Shown piece by piece: positions 33,875 through 38,967 of a stretch of DNA of 38,967 nt. A model generated the notes under the pieces. That model searched no databases, had not been told where the DNA came from, and was given only the letters and a program-made list of their open reading frames with translations. The stretch comes from Treponema sp. (GTDB lineage: Bacteria > Spirochaetota > Spirochaetia > Treponematales > Treponemataceae): positions 1 through 38,967 of the forward strand of contig JAEEVR010000023.1 of the NCBI GenBank assembly GCA_016290995.1, in the 5' to 3' direction. The position numbers and the translations under genes were made by a program. The first letter of the stretch is position 1. Every line of letters begins with the position of its first letter.

Positions 33875-35473
33875 TTATTTCTCTAGCGCCGCTTGAATGA
33901 AGGCGGTAAAAAGAGGATGCGGCTTTACCGGCCTGGAAACGAATTCCGGGTGGTACTGGACGCCGATTCCCCAAGGATGGTCGCTCCATTCAAAGGCTTC
34001 GATTTGGCCGTCGGCGGCGCTTGAAGCGGTTACCGTAAGGCCAAACGACTCCAAGGTTTCCTTGTAGCGGCGGTCAACCGAATGCTTGTTGCGGTGGCGC
34101 TCAAGGACGGACGTTTTTTTATAGATGGAATTGAGCTTTGAGCCCTTTACGATTTTGACTTCGCTTGCGCCCAACTTCATAAGGCCCGAAGCGCTAAGGC
34201 CGGCCTGCTCTTCGGGAAGGCTTACGATCGGGTGCGTTGTGTTTTGGATGAACTCGGTCGAGTCCGCGTCTTCCCATTTGGCAAGGTTTCGGCCCGCTTC
34301 TATCGCCATAAGCTGCATTCCCAAGTCGATTCCCAAATACGGAATTTTGTTTTCGCGCGCGTAGCGGACGGCGGCCAACAAGCCCAAAAAGCCGCGGTTT
34401 CCCATGTTGCCGGGAATCACGATTCCGTCAACTCCGTTAAGGGCAGTCTTTGCGTCGCGGCTGCGTTCCAAGCCTTCGGCGTCGATTTTCTTTATTTCCA
34501 ATTCGGCGTTGCAAGAAGTGACTGCGGCGTGGAAGAGGGATTCCTTTACGCTCTTGATGCAGTCGTCAAGGTAGTCGCGCTTTCCGATAAGGCCGATCGT
34601 GACTTTCTTTTCGGGCGAGCCAAGCTTGGCCAAAAACTGGGTCCACGGCTTTATGTTGCACTTTAGGTCGGTGAGCTTTAGTTTTTTAAGAATCTCCGCG
34701 TCCAAGCCCTGCTTGTGGAAGAGGACGGGAAGCTCGTAAATTGATTTTTCTACGTCGGCGCTTGTAAAGACGGCGCTCTCTGAAACGTTGCAGAACAAGG
34801 CAAGCTTTTTCTTTAGCGACTTATCGATCGGAACTTCGCAGCGGCACAAAAGAATGTCGGGCTGGATTCCGGCTTCCTGCAATTGCTTTACGGAATGCTG
34901 AACCGGCTTTGACTTTAGCTCGCCGCCAGTGATTACGGGAACGAGAGCCAAATGAACGGCGATTGAGTTTCCCTTTCCAAGCTCGTGGACAAGCTGGCGA
35001 GCGGTTTCCAAGTAAGGAATCGATTCGATGTCGCCTACCGTTCCGCCGATTTCTACGATTACTACGTCCGCTCCGCTTTGCGCGCCTACGCTTAGAATGC
35101 GGCGCTTGATTTCGTCAGTGATGTGGGGAATGACTTGAACCGTGCGTCCGTTGTAGCGGCCCGCGCGTTCGTTCTTAATAACTTGCTCGTATACTTTTCC
35201 GATTGTGATGCAGTTGTCGCTGGTAAGGTTTACGCTGGTAAAGCGGGAAAAGTTTCCAAGGTCCAAGTCGGTCTCCGCTCCGTCTTCGGTGACGTAAACT
35301 TCGCCGTGCTGATAGGGGCTGATGTTTCCCGCGTCAACGTTTACGTAAGGGTCGCACTTTATCATCGCGACTTTGAGGCCGTGGCATTCCAAAAGGCTTC
35401 CGATTGTGGAAGACGCCACTCCCTTTCCAAGACTTGAACAGACTCCGCTAGTTACCAGTATATATTTGCTCAT
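33875..35473 (-). CDS. pyrG: CTP synthase with a dead glutaminase site
   Basis: It makes CTP from UTP and ATP. It has 532 residues. The synthetase domain (1-270) looks complete: SGVCSSLGKGVASS, KCDPYVNVDAG, EIGGTVGDIES, LVPVITGGELKSKPVQHSVK. In the glutaminase domain (about 290-532) the nucleophile Cys of GICLGMQ is Asp (D383, GIDLGMQ; codon GAC). The oxyanion strand reads PGNMGNRG instead of PGGFGxRG, and RHRxRYEVN reads RHRNKHSVD. H508 and E510 (YHPEF) are kept. So glutamine hydrolysis should be lost and free ammonia used. The frame is intact, so it is not a decayed gene. It heads the pyrG-lptC-lptA-lptB run. The ribosome site is weak. Confidence 0.94.
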   Translation of the reverse strand: MSKYILVTSGVCSSLGKGVASSTIGSLLECHGLKVAMIKCDPYVNVDAGNISPYQHGEVYVTEDGAETDLDLGNFSRFTSVNLTSDNCITIGKVYEQVIKNERAGRYNGRTVQVIPHITDEIKRRILSVGAQSGADVVIVEIGGTVGDIESIPYLETARQLVHELGKGNSIAVHLALVPVITGGELKSKPVQHSVKQLQEAGIQPDILLCRCEVPIDKSLKKKLALFCNVSESAVFTSADVEKSIYELPVLFHKQGLDAEILKKLKLTDLKCNIKPWTQFLAKLGSPEKKVTIGLIGKRDYLDDCIKSVKESLFHAAVTSCNAELEIKKIDAEGLERSRDAKTALNGVDGIVIPGNMGNRGFLGLLAAVRYARENKIPYLGIDLGMQLMAIEAGRNLAKWEDADSTEFIQNTTHPIVSLPEEQAGLSASGLMKLGASEVKIVKGSKLNSIYKKTSVLERHRNKHSVDRRYKETLESFGLTVTASSAADGQIEAFEWSDHPWGIGVQYHPEFVSRPVKPHPLFTAFIQAALEK

Positions 35474-35515
35474 AACATGTTATTCTAGCGCGAAATGTGA
35501 CTGAATGTCTATAAC

Positions 35516-35678
35516 AAAAAAAACACGCTCCCAGTTGCGGATTCGCCTGTCGGCGCCGCTCGATATCGTCGCTTCACACATTTTGCGCCTTGAAACTTTC
35601 TACATTTGCCGCTAAAGCGGCAGGCGCAAAATGAGTGCCGCCGCCAGTCGCCCCGCTCCTTCGCGCGTGTTTTTTTTT
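35516..35678. repeat. large nested inverted-repeat element
   Basis: The outer arms AAAAAAAACACGC (35516-35528) and GCGTGTTTTTTTT (35665-35677) match over 13 bp. Inner arms CATTTTGCGCCT (35579-35590) and AGGCGCAAAATG (35622-35633) match over 12 bp. At the centre TGCCGCT-AA-AGCGGCA (35607-35622) is a 16-bp palindrome. It fills much of the 326-base gap between the divergent pyrG and lipoprotein genes. It could be a MITE-like element or a bidirectional terminator for an unseen transcript. No gene is visible inside. Confidence 0.6.
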
Positions 35679-35740
35679 ATCGGAGGACATACCGCCGCAT
35701 TTCGAGTACAACTAAAAACACGGGATGCGGGCCGCAAAAG

Positions 35741-35767
35741 TTGACAATATATATATATATATATAAT
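35741..35767 (+). promoter_or_regulatory. promoter with (AT)9 spacer, candidate phase-variable
   Basis: TTGACA (35741-35746) and TATAAT (35762-35767) are both perfect consensus hexamers. The 15 bases between them are an AT dinucleotide tract of nine units running into the -10. Slippage by one unit would give the optimal 17-base spacing. Confidence 0.7.
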
Positions 35768-35799
35768 CGAAGATAATTTAATCATCTAAGGAGTTTGTC

Positions 35800-36369
35800 A
35801 TGAAAAAAACAATCTTGATTTTATTATCTTTGGCGGCATTAGCCGCGTTCGTTGGCTGCAGCAATTCGGCGGGTTCTTCCGGCTCGTCAGGCAATTCTTC
35901 TTCGGGCGGGCCCGATTTGAGCGGCGTCACAAGCGGGAATTGGACAAGCCAGAACTGCTGGATTGAAATGACTAGAAATGGGAATTCCACTACATGCGGA
36001 AGTCTTGAAACGACGGACCCAACTACCTCACAGGGCAATACAATCAATGGCGATCCTAACCATTTTTGGGCCAAGGCAACTAAGTGGACTTTAGCAACTA
36101 CCGACATTACAAAAATAACACGCATAATTGGCTACAGAAGAAACAATATTAACGTTGTAGAGGGAGACATTTCGCCAAATCTTACTTTTACAACCACGCA
36201 GCAGATAACAACGACGCCGCCGGATGGAATTTATTATTGGAAAGACGCTTCCAATGTATACATCGCTTATCCCGAACACCATCATACAACTAAACAAAGC
36301 AACGACAATTGTAGAATGATATTCGTTTTTGACAATAACTCAAAGCTTGAATTGTTCTGGAGCAATTAG
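35800..36369 (+). CDS. putative surface lipoprotein
   Basis: A 189-residue protein with signal peptide and lipobox AFVGC, lipidated at C20, followed by a Ser/Gly linker (residues 21-40). The mature part is rich in Thr, Asn and Trp and beta-prone (IEMTRNGNSTTCG, LTFTTTQQITTTPPDGIYYW), with no family I recognise. AGGAG precedes the ATG. It is transcribed alone from the (AT)9 promoter and ends at the 36394-36432 terminator. A switchable surface antigen would fit, by inference. Confidence 0.75.
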   Translation: MKKTILILLSLAALAAFVGCSNSAGSSGSSGNSSSGGPDLSGVTSGNWTSQNCWIEMTRNGNSTTCGSLETTDPTTSQGNTINGDPNHFWAKATKWTLATTDITKITRIIGYRRNNINVVEGDISPNLTFTTTQQITTTPPDGIYYWKDASNVYIAYPEHHHTTKQSNDNCRMIFVFDNNSKLELFWSN

Positions 36370-36393
36370 TTCCTCCCTTACCCCCGCGGAGCA

Positions 36394-36432
36394 TAAAAAA
36401 AATCCTTGGCGTTAGCCAAGGATTTTTTTTAT
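36394..36432. terminator. bidirectional terminator
   Basis: ATCCTTGGC-GTTA-GCCAAGGAT with A-run before and T8 after. It serves the lipoprotein gene and the tRNA-Leu gene, which converge. Confidence 0.9.
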
Positions 36433-36514
36433 ACCGGAGAAGAGACTTGAACTCTTACGCAGTCGCCCGCAACAGATTTTGAGTCTGTCATGTCTACCAT
36501 TCCATCACTCCGGC
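36432..36514 (-). tRNA. tRNA-Leu (anticodon CAA)
   Basis: The 83-base sequence begins GCCGGAG, pairing with CTCCGGT (one G.U at the top pair), discriminator A. The anticodon stem CAGA/TCTG holds the loop CTCAAAA, hence CAA. The T arm is AAGAG-TTCAAGT-CTCTT. A long variable arm (TGCGGGCGACTGCG) marks it as class II, and the D loop AATGGTAGA fits leucine. CCA is not encoded. It reads UUG codons. Confidence 0.95.
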
Positions 36515-36586
36515 ATGGTAGAACAATATTAGCAAAAATCGCGGCGAGCGTCAAGTGGTGTCGGCATTTTTTTTGCCGCGATTTTT

Positions 36587-37069
36587 CTACCGTTCCTCCG
36601 CCCTTTTTTCCTTTATATGAGCATACAATTCCTTTATGTCGTAATCCTCGCTTTTTGGGATTACAAAGGCGCGAATTGGGCTTATATAGACAAGTAAAAT
36701 TGTCTTTAAAAGCTGCAGCTTGTAAATGTCCTTGTAGTTCAACACAAACTTTGTCGCCTCGGTCGTTTCTTCCATATATTCGTCAGTAAAGGTAAACGTA
36801 GTTTCCAAGCGAAGAAATTTGTCCTTTGAATAAACCCGGGACGAGTTATAGAGGTTGATCAGGCATAGAATCAAGACAGCGGCGCCGGTTATTCCAATCG
36901 CCATAATCAAATGGCCTGCTACATAGTCAAGGGAGTTTTTGTCCAAAAGAATTTGGATGAGGAAAATGTAAATAAAAAAAAGAAGAACGGACCTTGGATT
37001 CAAAATTCTTGACAAGCAGAATTTTATGTAATCAAATCTTTTCACTGTGTATTTAATTGTCTTTTCCAT
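36587..37069 (-). CDS. YcxB-like small membrane protein
   Basis: A protein of 160 residues with two TM helices (about 27-43 and 52-74) and a soluble C-terminal beta domain with TTFTFTDEYMEETTEATKF, LNYKDIYKLQLLKTILLVYI and RAFVIPKSE, the pattern of the YcxB C-terminal domain. No enzyme function is known for that family. It diverges from the RND-type gene. GGTGG before the ATG is a modest ribosome site. Confidence 0.72.
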   Translation of the reverse strand: MEKTIKYTVKRFDYIKFCLSRILNPRSVLLFFIYIFLIQILLDKNSLDYVAGHLIMAIGITGAAVLILCLINLYNSSRVYSKDKFLRLETTFTFTDEYMEETTEATKFVLNYKDIYKLQLLKTILLVYISPIRAFVIPKSEDYDIKELYAHIKEKRAEER

Positions 37070-37145
37070 ATTGCCACCGTTCCCCTATTTTACAGCAAAA
37101 TAAAAAAATTGCAATGCGGAAAAAGGGCCGCCGCTTAAATAATTA

Positions 37146-37164
37146 CCTATATGTAACTGTTAAT
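37146..37164. promoter_or_regulatory. shared 19-bp motif, copy 2
   Basis: CCTATATGTAACTGTTAAT includes the palindrome TAAC-T-GTTA (37153-37161) and matches 18 of 19 bases with the copy at 29529-29547. Confidence 0.35.
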
Positions 37165-37180
37165 ACCTTTGTACAATTGC

Positions 37181-37209
37181 TTGCGGAAAAAATAACAGGG
37201 CGCTATAAT
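37181..37209 (+). promoter_or_regulatory. promoter candidate for the RND-type gene
   Basis: TTGCGG (37181-37186), a 17-base spacer and TATAAT (37204-37209). The ATG begins 7 bases after the -10, so the transcript would be leaderless if this is the true promoter. Confidence 0.4.
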
Positions 37210-37215
37210 GAGGGC

Positions 37216-38967
37216 ATGACAGTTTCTACGCTTAACGCTTTTTTTCTTAAATTGGGACGCTTTCAGATTAAGCATAGGGCCGCGGCCCTGGCCTTGTTCA
37301 TCCTTTTGACGGCGATATGCTGTTCGGGCTTGAGGAAGTTTAAAATCGCAAACGGAAGCGAAGGCTGGTACGGAGACGGCGACCAGCTAAAGCTTAACAA
37401 AAACCGCTACGAGGAAATTTTTGGCAACAGCCACAGCCTCGGCGTTCTTTTTACAAGCGACGACGTTTTTACGGAAGAGAGCCTCAAAGTGATAGAACGG
37501 ATCGGCCAGCGGATGATGGCCGAGATTCCCTTCGCGGACAAACTTACTTCAATAGTAGAAGTCGACGTTCCTATTGGAAACGAAGAGGGCTTTGAAATCG
37601 CGCGCCCCTACCCCAACGGAATCCCGTCGGACCCCGCGCTCCTAAAAAAAGGCCGCGACATAGTGATGCGCGGTGACGAAAAGACCAACACCCTGATAAA
37701 CTCCTTAGTCAGCGACGACGCGACCGAAACTTGGATTTCATTGAGCCTCCTCCCCTACGAAGGAGACGCAGACGAGGCCAGCCTTGAGGCCGGACAAGCC
37801 TTGATCGAAATACTTCAAAGCGACGAATTCAAGTCGGACAAATACAAGCTCTACGGAATTGGCCAGCCCTACACCGACAAGCAGGAAGAGCTTTACGAAT
37901 ATCCCGACTACATCGTGCGAGTTGCAGGCGGCTTTGTCGTCATGCTCTTGTTCCTTTTGATTTTTGTGCGGACGCCAGTAGGCGTTGTCGTTCCTGCTTT
38001 GGCAACTACGGGAGCGATAGCCAGCGTTTTGGGAGCGATGGCTTACTTCAACGCAAAGGCGGACTCGGCCTTGATAACCCTTCCGATCCTTTTGGGAATG
38101 GCCCTCTCCATCGGATACTCGATCCACTTCATAAACATCTTTAAGATGGAATTTAGGCGCACCGGAAAACGAAAGGAGTCCGCCGTCCGCGTTGTCGAAG
38201 AATGCGGCTGGTCGGTTTTCTTCACCGTGTTGACCACGATGGCCTCTTTGGTAAGCTTTGCCTTTGTTGACATGAAGCCCCTTGCCTGGATGGGAAAAAC
38301 CGCCTCGCTTGTGGTCTTTGCCGTCTACATTTACGTCGCGGTCTTGGTTCCCATTTGCCTTTCTTTTGGAAAGGACAAGGCGCCGGACACAAGCGCTCCC
38401 AAGGGACATACAAAGATTGATTTGAAATTCGCAAGCTGGGCGGACGTCGTATTTAAGAAAAAGATTTTGATTATTGCCGCCACCGCCGCGATTTTCGCAG
38501 CCTGCGTTCCGGGAATATTAAAAATCACCGCCCGCTTTGACTTGATGCAAACCACCGGCGACAAGATGCCCCACATCAAGGAACTAAAGACCTTGCTTTC
38601 AAAAAAGCTTGGAAACTTGTACAGCTATTCCGTCATGATAAGCTATGACGATCCGGACACTTTTAAAGACCCAGAAAAAATGCAAGCCTTGGAAGAGCTT
38701 GAAAAATTTTTGGGAAGCCTTCGCCTCACAAAAGTCTCGGGCCAAAAGCCCCGCGTAAATTCTGTCACAGACATTTTGCGCGAAATGTTCCGCGCGCTAA
38801 ACGAAGGAAGCGACGAATACTATGTCGTTCCCCACGACGAATATGTTTTGGCGCAGCTCTTGGAACTTTCGTCGATAGAAATGTCCAAGGATTTTTCGGA
38901 CTTTATGGACAACGAGTTTAGGACAGCCGCGATCAGCGTAGACATGAGCAACTTTGTGCAAGTTGAC
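37216..38967 (+). CDS. RND/MMPL-superfamily transporter, 5' part
   Basis: 584 codons are open and run off the right edge. TM1 lies at about residues 25-42 (ALALFILLTAICCSG). A large periplasmic loop follows (about 43-235, with FGNSHSLGVLFTSDDVF, the usual pattern of the family), then a cluster of TM helices from about 236 (GGFVVMLLFLLIFV, VPALATTGAIASVLG, LITLPILLGMALSIGYSIHFIN, VFFTVLTTMASLVSFAF, ASLVVFAVYIYVAVLVPICLSF) forming a sterol-sensing-like domain. A second TM1-like helix and periplasmic loop begin near 415. Members export lipids or hydrophobic molecules. Only GAGGG just before the ATG serves as ribosome site. Confidence 0.85.
   Translation, partial: MTVSTLNAFFLKLGRFQIKHRAAALALFILLTAICCSGLRKFKIANGSEGWYGDGDQLKLNKNRYEEIFGNSHSLGVLFTSDDVFTEESLKVIERIGQRMMAEIPFADKLTSIVEVDVPIGNEEGFEIARPYPNGIPSDPALLKKGRDIVMRGDEKTNTLINSLVSDDATETWISLSLLPYEGDADEASLEAGQALIEILQSDEFKSDKYKLYGIGQPYTDKQEELYEYPDYIVRVAGGFVVMLLFLLIFVRTPVGVVVPALATTGAIASVLGAMAYFNAKADSALITLPILLGMALSIGYSIHFINIFKMEFRRTGKRKESAVRVVEECGWSVFFTVLTTMASLVSFAFVDMKPLAWMGKTASLVVFAVYIYVAVLVPICLSFGKDKAPDTSAPKGHTKIDLKFASWADVVFKKKILIIAATAAIFAACVPGILKITARFDLMQTTGDKMPHIKELKTLLSKKLGNLYSYSVMISYDDPDTFKDPEKMQALEELEKFLGSLRLTKVSGQKPRVNSVTDILREMFRALNEGSDEYYVVPHDEYVLAQLLELSSIEMSKDFSDFMDNEFRTAAISVDMSNFVQVD

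Overview
The window looks like part of a chromosome of a gut-type Treponema or close spirochaete. This is inferred from the gene set and not proven: RNase Y, an OstA/LptA-LptB-LptC cluster, a small treponeme-style outer-membrane beta-barrel protein, many lipoproteins and membrane-anchored envelope proteins, and hybrid-kinase/EAL signalling. No CRISPR array, transposase, integrase, rRNA or phage module is visible. Most genes are moderately GC-rich. The first ~1 kb is AT-rich and looks accessory.

Layout. (1) 1-2450 is an accessory, regulation-dense region. It holds a possible RiPP-type Cys peptide and a four-TM protein read leftward, divergent from an XRE regulator, with four TTCTCGA repeats spaced 30-31 bp over the shared promoters. 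Next come a tandem-duplicated FlhB-C-terminal-like protein and a compact structured transcript whose 5' and 3' ends pair and which encodes a 33-residue hydrophobic peptide. (2) 2480-9423 is a complete leftward trp operon, trpE-trpGD-trpCF-trpB-trpA. It has two gene fusions, one-base stop/start overlaps at two of its junctions, a consensus sigma-70 promoter, and two 18-bp palindromic operators overlapping the -35 and the transcript start. (3) 9460-16905 is a leftward cluster of a GH2 glycosidase, a REC-(degenerate GGDEF)-EAL protein, a lone Hpt protein and a hybrid histidine kinase with two receivers, which together form a likely phosphorelay to c-di-GMP hydrolysis. (4) 16998-19764 carries envelope proteins: a TPR-like lipoprotein, a secreted vWA protein and a rhomboid-like protein without its catalytic residues. 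(5) 19786-22760 is a rex-serC-serA operon with a near-perfect Rex box at the rex start, so NADH/NAD+ sensing probably governs serine synthesis. (6) 22884-29517 has a lytic transglycosylase, a PTS EIIA-like protein, hypotheticals, a CYTH-DUF975-sppA operon, a tRNA-dihydrouridine synthase and an Mrp/ApbC ATPase. (7) 29604-35473 has the beta-barrel protein, rny, and pyrG-lptC-lptA-lptB. PyrG has Asp in place of the glutaminase nucleophile Cys. (8) 35474-38967 has a large inverted-repeat element, a lipoprotein whose promoter spacer is an (AT)9 tract (candidate phase variation), tRNA-Leu(CAA), a YcxB-like membrane protein and the start of an RND/MMPL-type transporter that runs off the right edge.

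The strongest items for a second look are the CTP synthase lacking its glutaminase Cys, the structured small-peptide RNA at 2168-2443, the XRE operator array with the RiPP-like peptide, the tandem FlhB-like protein, the (AT)n promoter, the twin trp operators, the rex-ser operon and the rhomboid pseudoenzyme. All assignments come from reading motifs by eye; no database search was run.
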